A stretch of DNA of 64,000 nt from Candidatus Thorarchaeota archaeon. GTDB taxonomy: Archaea; Asgardarchaeota; Thorarchaeia; Thorarchaeales; Thorarchaeaceae. Below, piece after piece: positions 33,566 to 42,015 of the stretch (position 1 is the stretch's first letter; each line of letters starts with the position of its first letter). The position numbers and the translations under genes were made by a program. The stretch is taken from positions 1-64,000 of the forward strand of contig RDOC01000003.1 of NCBI GenBank assembly GCA_011364985.1, read 5' to 3'. Under the pieces are notes generated by a model. That model did not search any database. It was given only the letters and a program-made list of their open reading frames with translations, and was not told where the DNA came from.

Positions 33566-34291
33566 CTATCTCTCGGCAGCGAGATAGGTTCTGATTTGTT
33601 CATATTCTTGGATGTTCATCAAGTCCTTTATGTCGGGAAGGCCCTCATCGACGAATCTAATGACTGAATGGAGGTTCAAGCCTAATTCCTGTGCCTTCTT
33701 CAATGCACCTTGTTGCCGGTCGATAACAACCGCGATGTCAGTACACTTGATATCATGTATTTCGCGTCTTTCCGCCTCGGCAAGAACTTGGTCACGAGCT
33801 ACAAGCTTAGTCGTCAATCCAGTCACAAGGTCGTCCACGATGCAGAGGCGATCGCCATCTTCAAGGACCCCTTCAAGAAGCTCATGTTGACCGTAGCTAT
33901 CGATAGCCTTCGCGAAGTCCTCCTGACTCTTGACTCCTAGGATTTTCCGTGTGTGACATGTAGGAAGGCCGGATTCAAGAGAGAGAGCAGTAGCAATTGG
34001 TATTCCAGCAAAGGCAACCCCAACAAGCTTGGTGACATCAGGAGCCTCTTCTCTAAGTAGTATTGCCATTGCTTTTCCGACTCTTCTCAATGTACTGGGA
34101 AAGGAGCTTAGAAGCCTAAGCTGGATGTAGAACGGACTCCAGAGGCCCGAGACTAATGTCCATCCCTCTTGCCTGTCACGATTGGCAGTAAGTAGCATTC
34201 GATTTTGATATATCTCTCTCATGATCTCCTGCTTTAGTAAGTCCACATCTTTAGTCATATGAAATGCCCGAGCACCAAGAACTGCTGACAC
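33566..34291 (-). CDS. orotate phosphoribosyltransferase-like protein
   Basis: A 241-residue type I phosphoribosyltransferase. SGLWSPFYIQLR resembles the OPRT SG...SP-Y start, VGVAFAGIPIATALSLESGLPTCHTRK is the middle region, and RLCIVDDLVTGLTTK is the PRPP-binding loop. It may be PyrE in pyrimidine synthesis or a paralog with a different base. The real start may be the ATG at 34258 (MTKDVDLLK). Confidence 0.7.
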   Translation of the reverse strand: MSAVLGARAFHMTKDVDLLKQEIMREIYQNRMLLTANRDRQEGWTLVSGLWSPFYIQLRLLSSFPSTLRRVGKAMAILLREEAPDVTKLVGVAFAGIPIATALSLESGLPTCHTRKILGVKSQEDFAKAIDSYGQHELLEGVLEDGDRLCIVDDLVTGLTTKLVARDQVLAEAERREIHDIKCTDIAVVIDRQQGALKKAQELGLNLHSVIRFVDEGLPDIKDLMNIQEYEQIRTYLAAER

Positions 34292-34346
34292 TCTTAATCT
34301 TACCGAGAGAAGAAAGCATAAGCAGGAGATGAAAGATTAATGGGCT

Positions 34347-35417
34347 GTGAATATTCCAGAACCTATGCAATGGTTGCTGGCAAATTCAGGCCCAGCAATA
34401 CGCTTTCAGATGATAGTGGACATGCTTCAAGAGCAGGATGTCACGCGAGTTAGCCAGGCGCTTGACGATCTGCATAGGAGCCCGATCGTGTCCGAGTGGA
34501 TGGCACGTGTCGGGCGAGGCTTCGAAATGAAACAGCTTCACTCTTCAAATCCTTTGGCATTTGAGAATGTCATGGGAAAACTGGGGGATCTTGGATTGCG
34601 AGCTGGACTTCAACCCTTCGACACTAAGACCCTTCCATTCAGGGTATGGCTATCTGAGGGGGCAAAGAGGGCTGATGATTCTCCCTTCAGAGTGTTCCTA
34701 CGAACTTTAGTCGCTTCATTCCTATCCTTTGTAGGATATGGTGACACGGAGCCGGTCCATGAAGTGCTTGTTAGACGTCTGAAGAGTCTATACTCCTTCG
34801 CAGTGAGCCCGAGTTTTCAAGATATATACACAGAGAGCTATATCACACATGATGTGAAGCAAGAAAAGAGGAAGCATAGGTTTCTGAACCCAGACCTGTA
34901 CTTTGGGCAGCAGCTTGTACTGCCGTGGGTCCATGACATCAGAGGACTTGCCCATTCCAGAAAGATTCTTGATGACCCGGACCTTCGTCACAAAGCAGAG
35001 ACCGTGGTCTCCATGGTCTTCAGTCCTGAGTATCAAGATCTCCCCCTTGGTTATGGTCTGATCAAACATCAGGAAAGATCGTATGTAATTGGATGGAGCG
35101 TTCATCTTCCGGGCTTTGAGTCCCTCCCTAACGATTCATCGATGCCAAAGATACTCCTTCTTCTCCAATCCTTTGCTTCATTTAGGACTGCCCGAGAGAG
35201 CGATTGGTTTCTCCGGATGATGGAGATTTTAGAAGGATGTTCTACTGAGTATGAAACCTACAGATTTCCAAAAGAATGGCTGCCTGAGAAGAACGCAGGA
35301 TACTGGGTGAATGGTGCGTACATGGCTCTTGAAGATGATCGGCAAAAGAAGTCTGCAATTGAGTGTGAGTCCACCTTTAGAATGCTCAAGATAAAGCACC
35401 TGATGACAAGGCAATGA
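34347..35417 (+). CDS. large helical protein, unknown (toroid-like)
   Basis: A 356-residue soluble protein starting at GTG. The beginning (MQWLLANSGPAIRFQMIVDML) and several later helices with small aromatic motifs (YVIGWSVHLPGFES, AGYWVNGAYMALED) look like an alpha/alpha-toroid fold as in some uncharacterised archaeal proteins. No catalytic motif is recognised. It is divergent from the phosphoribosyltransferase gene with a 55-base gap, so the promoters overlap. Confidence 0.45.
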   Translation: MNIPEPMQWLLANSGPAIRFQMIVDMLQEQDVTRVSQALDDLHRSPIVSEWMARVGRGFEMKQLHSSNPLAFENVMGKLGDLGLRAGLQPFDTKTLPFRVWLSEGAKRADDSPFRVFLRTLVASFLSFVGYGDTEPVHEVLVRRLKSLYSFAVSPSFQDIYTESYITHDVKQEKRKHRFLNPDLYFGQQLVLPWVHDIRGLAHSRKILDDPDLRHKAETVVSMVFSPEYQDLPLGYGLIKHQERSYVIGWSVHLPGFESLPNDSSMPKILLLLQSFASFRTARESDWFLRMMEILEGCSTEYETYRFPKEWLPEKNAGYWVNGAYMALEDDRQKKSAIECESTFRMLKIKHLMTRQ

Positions 35418-35424
35418 ACTGAAT

Positions 35425-36528
35425 CTAGACTGTCTGTGAGCCCTGAGCAGAAGTAGGGACAATCCTAGGCTGGAATGAACCTCTGAACAGAAAAGAGAGA
35501 AACTTGCTCTGCGTGAGAACGCGACTTGCCAGTGGAACAGATATGGCTATTCCAATGACAAATCTGGCTGGCCATAGATTGTACATCAGAATTGGATCTG
35601 TGATAGGAAATCCAACAAGAAGAGCCACCAGCGGAATCAGATAGAAGGTAACTGGATGAATCTCATACACTTCTTGCGAGTTGGCACCCAATGCCATCAA
35701 TAATCTTCGAGTATCGCTGAATCGAAGAAGCAGGCTAGAGGCTGAGAAAACCAAGATAGTACCAATGGTTCCATTCAAGATATACAGCCACGCATTTACT
35801 CCGTAGTTGTCAACTGCAATATCGGTGAATCCGTTTAGATTCGAAGTGAAGATCAAAAAGACGACTAGTATCACCAGCATTGCTGTTGTCCTAGGGACTG
35901 ACGTTGCCCCCCATGGCTTCAGTTCCCTTACCCTGCGCATCTCATTGCCTAGAAGAACAAATGTTGCAGCAAGAAAGGCACTACTGAGTCGCCATGGCAC
36001 CAAATTAGGCGCAAACAATGATTGAATAAGTACTGCAACGACAGGAAAAGTCACTACCAGTAGCCATCGAGCTGCCATAGGGGCATCCTTCAGGACACGG
36101 TCAGATATGACAAAGAGGACCATTCCAAGAAACAGGACTGGCAAGAACCAGAGATGCATGGCTGAGTTGGGAGGGCCGTTTCCGTAGAGAAACCAGAACA
36201 GGAGCTGGTCTGGAGTTAAGTATGTGTCCACAGTGGATGCCAACGGTACGAACATGGTCATGATGATGACATAAAGTAGAAAATAGGGAATGAGATACTG
36301 CCTAGCTCGAGAGCTGATGAAAGCACCTAGGTTCTTCTGGTGTTTCGTGTTGTTATATGTGAGTCCTGCAAGAATGAAGAACAATGGTATTGTGAAGCTG
36401 CTAAGATGGATGGTAACAGGATTAACAATAGGAATAATAGAATGGACAAGAATGACGAACATGACACCGAGACCCTTGGCCGCCTCGATCCAATGGAGCC
36501 TTGTGATATCATCTGCCCTATTAGACAT
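35425..36528 (-). CDS. acyltransferase 3 family membrane protein
   Basis: A 367-residue protein with about ten membrane spans. The start HWIEAAKGLGVMFVILVHSIIP followed by FFILAGLTY matches the acyltransferase 3 (OafA/fucose-4-O-acetylase) pattern with its conserved early His and FF-LAG motif; HLWFLPVLF is the usual middle motif. These enzymes add acyl groups to surface glycans or other envelope molecules. It is convergent with 34347-35417. Confidence 0.8.
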   Translation of the reverse strand: MSNRADDITRLHWIEAAKGLGVMFVILVHSIIPIVNPVTIHLSSFTIPLFFILAGLTYNNTKHQKNLGAFISSRARQYLIPYFLLYVIIMTMFVPLASTVDTYLTPDQLLFWFLYGNGPPNSAMHLWFLPVLFLGMVLFVISDRVLKDAPMAARWLLVVTFPVVAVLIQSLFAPNLVPWRLSSAFLAATFVLLGNEMRRVRELKPWGATSVPRTTAMLVILVVFLIFTSNLNGFTDIAVDNYGVNAWLYILNGTIGTILVFSASSLLLRFSDTRRLLMALGANSQEVYEIHPVTFYLIPLVALLVGFPITDPILMYNLWPARFVIGIAISVPLASRVLTQSKFLSFLFRGSFQPRIVPTSAQGSQTV

Positions 36529-36641
36529 TCTTCGGTCTCATCCTGTTGTCATGTCGCCGCTAGCTTTCAACGAAAATTCGCAGGTTATTTTCACCTCTTG
36601 GCAAACTTTTTTAACACTGTCTATGGCGGAATGCATTGACT

Positions 36642-36807
36642 GCGCTCGTTGTCTAAAGGACATCGGATTCTGAAGTCCTGACAAAGGGGCTATGATGGAT
36701 CCCTGCCACGGATCCGGCAATCACATTCACTATGAATGTGATCGGGAACCGGGAACTGCGTTCAGTTTCGAATGTGGTCGGGAATTCGAGTCCCGGCGAG
36801 CGCACCA
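36642..36807 (+). tRNA. tRNA-Gly(GCC) with three introns, CCA encoded
   Basis: GCGCTCG pairs with CGAGCGC. TTGTCTAAAGG begins the D arm. An insertion of about 28 nt (around 36660-36687) interrupts the D loop. The anticodon arm GATCC-CTGCCAC-GGATC gives GCC with no intron in the loop. A second insertion of about 30 nt (36719-36748) lies at the variable loop/T-stem junction, and a third of about 31 nt (36754-36784) between CCGGG and TTCGAGT. Removing all three gives T stem CCGGG/CCCGG and a 77-nt tRNA. All three positions are non-canonical. Confidence 0.8.
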
Positions 36808-37008
36808 TTCCTTAGTTTCTCAGAAGTGATGATTCTTCGGTAGCGCCATTCGAAATAGGGATTTGGTTCACTGATGATAAAGAGCATTCTGATTTGCTGA
36901 TGATAAGCGAGATGCTGTAAAGGATGCAAGAATCAACTTGGTTTTTTACAGATGTTTGGACGCATGGCATCTTTCTGTTTCAATGGTTATCTCTTCATGG
37001 CCTCTCAC

Positions 37009-37299
37009 TCAGAATTGCTGTTTCTTGTCAAGATGAGGGCTTTCATGGTTTTCTGATAACAATCGTATCGCAAGAACGAGAACCACAATGGGTGCAACTA
37101 TGACAATGAGCGAGAACATATAGTCAAGTGGCGTTCCAGTAACTATGATTTGACCAGTAAGAGCCGAAGGCCAAAAGACGAGGATTATGATGAGCACAAT
37201 AAACGTCACAATGAGTCCAAGAAACGAACATCCGTAGTCTTCCACATGAAGGTCACTCAACGAGCCACCCATGCGAACGGAGCGAATCACAACAGCCAT
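37009..37299 (-). CDS. two-span membrane protein, unknown
   Basis: A 96-residue protein with two strong hydrophobic segments (FLGLIVTFIVLIIILVFW and YMFSLIVIVAPIVVLVLAI) and a charged C-terminus (SENHESPHLDKKQQF). No family is recognised. Upstream and downstream are short stretches without genes. Confidence 0.5.
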   Translation of the reverse strand: MAVVIRSVRMGGSLSDLHVEDYGCSFLGLIVTFIVLIIILVFWPSALTGQIIVTGTPLDYMFSLIVIVAPIVVLVLAIRLLSENHESPHLDKKQQF

Positions 37300-37639
37300 C
37301 CCTACAATTAATGCACACAGATTGAGATAAGGTTGATGTTTCCAAATCGCCTACAACTTCAAGACAGACTCATAGTTTACCACAAAATGCAAGATGCTAG
37401 GCACGGATACTCAGCTATCTTGAAAACGGACTGGTGCTCTATCTTGATGCAATCTTTGGGTAGTGAATGCTCTTTCGATTTTCATCTCAAGGTAAGCATA
37501 TCACTTCTCAATCTTATATCGAGCGCTTTCATTTGCTCTCTGCGCACTATCCAAGCCATAGGATGAAGTTTAGCTCATGCGAAAGGTATCTCCTTATCCA
37601 AGATGGGAAGAGGAAGACAATGGTAGGAACCTTGAACTC

Positions 37640-38575
37640 CTAGGTTCTGTAAATGCGAACAGCGTTGTCCCAATATAGCTTCCGAAGCACCGAAAGCGGA
37701 AGATCAAGTCCGTTGATGAATGTCCCCCCAGAGTCCCTTGTGTCAGCATCTTCGAAGGGAAGGGGCGTATGTTGAGCCCGAGTTTCCCATAGAACTCTTT
37801 GAGCATGATATCTCCCTTGGAAGTAGTCCCTATCAGTCCTATCAGTGGAAAGATCGGTACCAAAGAGAATTCGGTCACTGTGTCTCATTAAGAATTCGCG
37901 TGCATCTTTAACATCCTTGCTGAGCTCTCTTGCCATCCAACGAGAGGAAGCCGTATCAATGATTACATTAGAATACTGATTAAGCCATGTAGATAGATTA
38001 GAGAGTCTGTGTATTTCAGGCTGAGAAGCAAAATGAGGAAGCTGGAAAAGCAGTCTATCATACCGTTCTATTACATTCTTGAGTTGTGCAAGGTGATCTT
38101 CTTTTGTGCCATACTTATCGGTATCAGCATAGTGTAGCTTATAGTAGGTGTCAGGATCTCCAACATGAATAAGCAGAGGTAGGCTATTATCCTCCAAGGC
38201 TTGAAACACCGGTTCTAATCGAGTATCATCGATCCTGAAATCTTTCGGTGCATTCTCATAGTAGTCTCGCCAGCGAGGACCAAACCACATCTTCGTCAAC
38301 ACGTAACCTTCGTCTTTGGTTCTGTAGATATCATCAACAATCTTGTCGGTTTCAAAATGTGCAATGTCATTAAGAAACAGGTATTTTGCAAAAACGAACC
38401 TGTCGGGGTATTTGTTTCTGGCATCCAAGAAGACTTCCTTCGTATGGACTATTGCCAACTGGGCGGTAATCCCGAACTCATCTTCAAACATAATCATCTC
38501 TTCCAGATTCTTGGGGTTGCCGATATGCGTGTGCGCGTCGAAGATTGGTCCATTATACTTCCACATATTGGTCAA
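37640..38575 (-). CDS. amidohydrolase-family metal-dependent hydrolase
   Basis: A 311-residue TIM-barrel protein. PIFDAHTHIG near the N-terminus is the HxH metal motif; LPLLIHVGDPDT supplies the next His; LLFQLPHFASQ and DRILFGTDLSTDRTD (late metal Asp) follow, as in the amidohydrolase_2 (ACMSD/TatD-like) group. It probably hydrolyses or decarboxylates a small organic molecule; no substrate can be named. Confidence 0.75.
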   Translation of the reverse strand: MTNMWKYNGPIFDAHTHIGNPKNLEEMIMFEDEFGITAQLAIVHTKEVFLDARNKYPDRFVFAKYLFLNDIAHFETDKIVDDIYRTKDEGYVLTKMWFGPRWRDYYENAPKDFRIDDTRLEPVFQALEDNSLPLLIHVGDPDTYYKLHYADTDKYGTKEDHLAQLKNVIERYDRLLFQLPHFASQPEIHRLSNLSTWLNQYSNVIIDTASSRWMARELSKDVKDAREFLMRHSDRILFGTDLSTDRTDRDYFQGRYHAQRVLWETRAQHTPLPFEDADTRDSGGTFINGLDLPLSVLRKLYWDNAVRIYRT

Positions 38576-38625
38576 TACGCCTCTACTGAGTTTCCAAGAA
38601 TGCCTACTGAAAAGGAATTCCGTTC

Positions 38626-39726
38626 ATGCCAAATAGAATCAGCGAGTTGGAATGGAGTCTTGACAAACCTTATTATCCGATTATTCGCCAGCTACCTGAG
38701 AGTACCTGTGGTATGTACGAGGAGATTGACAGAAGTGACCAAGGCAAATGGTTTCCCGTTGCTGCCTTTGGCTTTATTGTAGTTGTTGGACTATTGAGCA
38801 TCCGATTACTATCCAACCCAATTGTGGTAGTACCGCTGAATGCAGAAGACCTTGTCGCAATAATAGGATTCTCACCGATGCTGGGATATCTCATAGGAAG
38901 TCTTTTTGGATTCTTGAGAAAGCGTAGTACAAAGATCAATCTGGATATGCTTGAATTCTCCGATGAGGTTCGAGATCTCGAGGATTTTGGGAAGGTCTAT
39001 TTTGAGGGCGAGTTTGAAACCACAAACCTTGGAGGCCATCCAGCATACGGATGCGGGTGGGCGATTGTTTTGATGTTTACCGCATTTGCAGGATTCGCAG
39101 TGCTATTTGGGATGGATGCTATTGGCTATTCACTGGGATCCTACATAGAAATCATCATAGTAGCAGTACTCTATCCAGTCGGATTCCATTTTGCATTTCG
39201 GGGAAGTCCCATAAGCAGTTCGTATGTGAAGAACCCACTGCATTATCGCATTACCAAGTACCTGTCGAAAGAAGATGTCCTTCGCAGTATTCTCCGTTGT
39301 GAAACTGTGGAATCAATCATAGTAAGGTTCAGACTCGGCAAGGGGCAGTCACTCCTAGTCATTGATGATATTCGTGTTTATGCAGTGACCTCAGCAAACC
39401 CACCGCTGGAGATTGAAATCACCATTGAAAACATGGAAGACATAGGACCACAATTCACCTATCATCTAGCAGAAGGAACTCCTCTACATAAGGAAGAGAG
39501 AATAGATGTTGATGAAAAGAATGCCTTTCTCATAATCGATGAAGTTGATTTGGATTCGATAATCCGAGTAAGATACGATGTGGGATCAATACGAGCAAAA
39601 TGGACACTTGGCACTCCTAAGGACCTATGCAGTCTAATGCACACACTTCTCGACGAAGTAAGCAAGTTTACCGATATCTCAGCACCCTTCAAGGACTCCA
39701 CAGATGTTGAATTCGGATTTCAGTAG
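38626..39726 (+). CDS. membrane protein with soluble C-terminal domain, unknown
   Basis: A 366-residue protein. About four membrane spans lie in the first 190 residues (FPVAAFGFIVVVGLLSIRLL, AWAIVLMFTAFAGFAVLF, IEIIIVAVLYPVGFHFAF). The C-terminal 180 residues form a beta-rich soluble domain (VIDDIRVYAVTSANPPLEIEI, LIIDEVDLDSIIRVRYD). It is probably anchored with a cytoplasmic domain. Divergent from the amidohydrolase gene. No family is recognised. Confidence 0.5.
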   Translation: MPNRISELEWSLDKPYYPIIRQLPESTCGMYEEIDRSDQGKWFPVAAFGFIVVVGLLSIRLLSNPIVVVPLNAEDLVAIIGFSPMLGYLIGSLFGFLRKRSTKINLDMLEFSDEVRDLEDFGKVYFEGEFETTNLGGHPAYGCGWAIVLMFTAFAGFAVLFGMDAIGYSLGSYIEIIIVAVLYPVGFHFAFRGSPISSSYVKNPLHYRITKYLSKEDVLRSILRCETVESIIVRFRLGKGQSLLVIDDIRVYAVTSANPPLEIEITIENMEDIGPQFTYHLAEGTPLHKEERIDVDEKNAFLIIDEVDLDSIIRVRYDVGSIRAKWTLGTPKDLCSLMHTLLDEVSKFTDISAPFKDSTDVEFGFQ

Positions 39727-39848
39727 GCAATTGGACCAACTCCAAGTTTGGGATCAGTGGAATTCAATGTATTTCATGACACAATATTCATTTCATTTCA
39801 ATGTTATATTAGGGATTGCTTCCTCAACTCCATAGGAGGCTGTGGAAC

Positions 39849-40715
39849 GTGGACGAGACATCAAAGAAGAAGATTCTTCAAATTGGAAACTTGCTTACAC
39901 CCATCTTTTGCGCCTTGACAATTGGACTCTCAGGATTGGATTTTAGTTCAACGGTGATTAGTGACTCGGGCTATCCAAAGATTCTAAGTCCAGCACCATT
40001 CACATTTGCAGTCTGGGGACCAATCTTCCTCTTCCAGTTCATGTTCTACTTCTATCAGGCTAGAGACCTATTCAAATCTAGAGAGAACAAGATTGAGATG
40101 CCCTATGTTCACGAAGTCAGTGTCTTCTTCATACTCTCGTGGATATCCACTACTGTGTGGTATGTGCTCTGGGTACTTGGCTTTGTCTGGCCAGCTATTG
40201 GAGCGATGTTTGCATACCTCTTGAGCTCGTTAGGAGCGTATCTAGGACTTGGAATCAACCTTCGCGCTAGGTCCCTAAAGGAACATCTCTTTGTCACAGT
40301 GGCCTGGAGCCTACTTGCAGGGTGGGTGACTGTTGCTGCAATTGTCAATACCACGACCGGATTCGTATATTCTGGGTTTGACCCCGGCGTCATTGGGGAA
40401 GCCGGATGGACAAGTATAATCTTGCTCATGGCTGTAGGAATCTACCTTCTAGTGTTGGTAAGAAGAAATGACTTTGTCTTTGCAGGGGTGGGCTTATGGG
40501 CGATTATCGGACTAATTGCAGATCTACTGGACCCTACCAATGTGCCGCAACCATTAGTCACCCTTGTAGCAATATTAGGAGTAGGGATCCTTTCTGTGGC
40601 GATGATTGTGTGGTTTTATCTTCAGAGTAGGCGGGGAGTAATCTCCTTGCCATCATTTTGTGATTTCAATCAGGAAAGCACTAGTCAAGTCACGATTAGG
40701 ATTATAAGCCAATAA
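39849..40715 (+). CDS. TspO/MBR-like membrane protein
   Basis: A protein of about 288 residues with eight membrane spans. PAPFTFAVWGPIFLFQF and the Trp-rich middle segments (STTVWYVLWVLGFVWPAIGA), plus LLAGWVTVAAIVNTTTG, resemble the extended TspO/tryptophan-rich sensory family of membrane transporters or sensors. The GTG at 39849 is chosen because AGGAGG lies 9 bases upstream; the open frame starts earlier at a TTG. Confidence 0.6.
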   Translation: MDETSKKKILQIGNLLTPIFCALTIGLSGLDFSSTVISDSGYPKILSPAPFTFAVWGPIFLFQFMFYFYQARDLFKSRENKIEMPYVHEVSVFFILSWISTTVWYVLWVLGFVWPAIGAMFAYLLSSLGAYLGLGINLRARSLKEHLFVTVAWSLLAGWVTVAAIVNTTTGFVYSGFDPGVIGEAGWTSIILLMAVGIYLLVLVRRNDFVFAGVGLWAIIGLIADLLDPTNVPQPLVTLVAILGVGILSVAMIVWFYLQSRRGVISLPSFCDFNQESTSQVTIRIISQ

Positions 40716-40889
40716 TCTGAGCTGCAATCAAGTGGGAACCATGGGTCTACCAATTGACGATACGCTTGTCGCAGCAGAATACTACTCGGGCAGTAATATT
40801 ATGTATAATTGTGTTTTTTTGAAACAATCATGAGGCCCAAAAGAGCCTAGGTCAAGTTGTCAGACTCTTGGGTTTCTAAAGAGGGCAAT

Positions 40890-41857
40890 GTGCTGCTGAT
40901 GACTGTGACAACAATGAATTCCATTAGGAAAGCAAGCCAAACAATAAGGGAACATGTGAAACATACTCCCCTGATTAGATCCGACTATCTTAGCAAGCTC
41001 TGCCGGTGTAGTTCATATCTAAAGCTTGAGAATCAGCAGCATACAAACTCCTTCAAAATTCGAGGCGCACTGAATAAGATGTCGCAGCTGACTTCCGAAC
41101 AGAAGGAGGCTGGTGTTGTCACAGCATCTTCTGGCAATCATGCCCAAGCCGTGGCTCTGGCTGCCCAGATACTCGGTATTCATGTCATCATTGTTGTTCC
41201 AGAACAGGTATCAAAGGCCAAACTTGAAAAAATGCGGGAGTACAGCGTCGAAGTCGTACTTGGTGATGGTTTTGACGAAGTGGAGCCAAAAGCCCGTTCA
41301 ATTGCAGGTGAGCAAGGAAAGTCATACATAAGTCCGTACAATGACTACGAAGTGATCTCTGGCCAAGGTACCATGGGATTGAAGTACTTCAGAACCTTGA
41401 TAGTTTCGACACCATCATCGTGCCAGTTGGTGAAGGAGGACTCATTGTAGGCATAGCAGTCGCCGCAAAAAGCCTCAAACAGGACTGTGAAGTGATTGGG
41501 GTTCAGACAAAGGCCTCCTCTAAAATGTACGAGTCTTGGAAAAAAGGATCCTTTGTTCATGTTGAAGAAACTGACACGCTGGCAGAGGCGTTTCTGGGTG
41601 GTGTTGAAGATGGCTCTGTGACGCTTGATTTGACACTGAAATATGTTGACAAAATGCTTCTTGTTATGGAGAACACGCTGAGAGATGCAATTCGGATTCT
41701 ATGGACAGAGGAGAAACAAGTGGTAGAAGGTGCTGGTGCAACATCCATAGGCCCGCTTCTTGAGAATCCAGAATACTTCAAAGGAAAAGCCATAGTATCG
41801 ATTGTGAGTAGTGGAAATATAGAAAAGACGCTCTTTGAGAACATCACTAAACAATAG
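40890..41857 (+). pseudogene. threonine dehydratase-like PLP enzyme, one frameshift
   Basis: Two frames together give a full fold-type II PLP enzyme. The first includes KHTPLIRS, NSFKIRGALNKM (the PLP-binding Lys) and SSGNHAQAVA, and ends in SGQGTMGLKYF. From about 41385 the second frame continues naturally (DTIIVPVGEGGLIVGIAVAAKS) and ends with the terminal serine-type motif IVSSGNIE. A single base change in length near 41383-41392 would restore one 320-residue protein. This is either a recent pseudogene or a sequencing error; two overlapping polypeptides are less likely. The start is probably GTG 40890 after GAGGG, or ATG 40899. Confidence 0.75.
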
Positions 41858-42015
41858 GACGCTGCCACCACTGTATACAAGTTCAGCGAACGATTCGATC
41901 AATACTTCTCATTTATGGCAGAGTTCTTCATCTTTTCAGTAATAGAAGACCTGCTGCCATGACCATCTTGGAAAGGACAGCCAAGTCTGATACATATGCA
42001 ATCTAGCAATGGACG

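Noticed and set aside
37333-37566. Open frame of 77 codons
   Set aside because: It has no ribosome binding site, a mixed composition and no context; it is probably chance.
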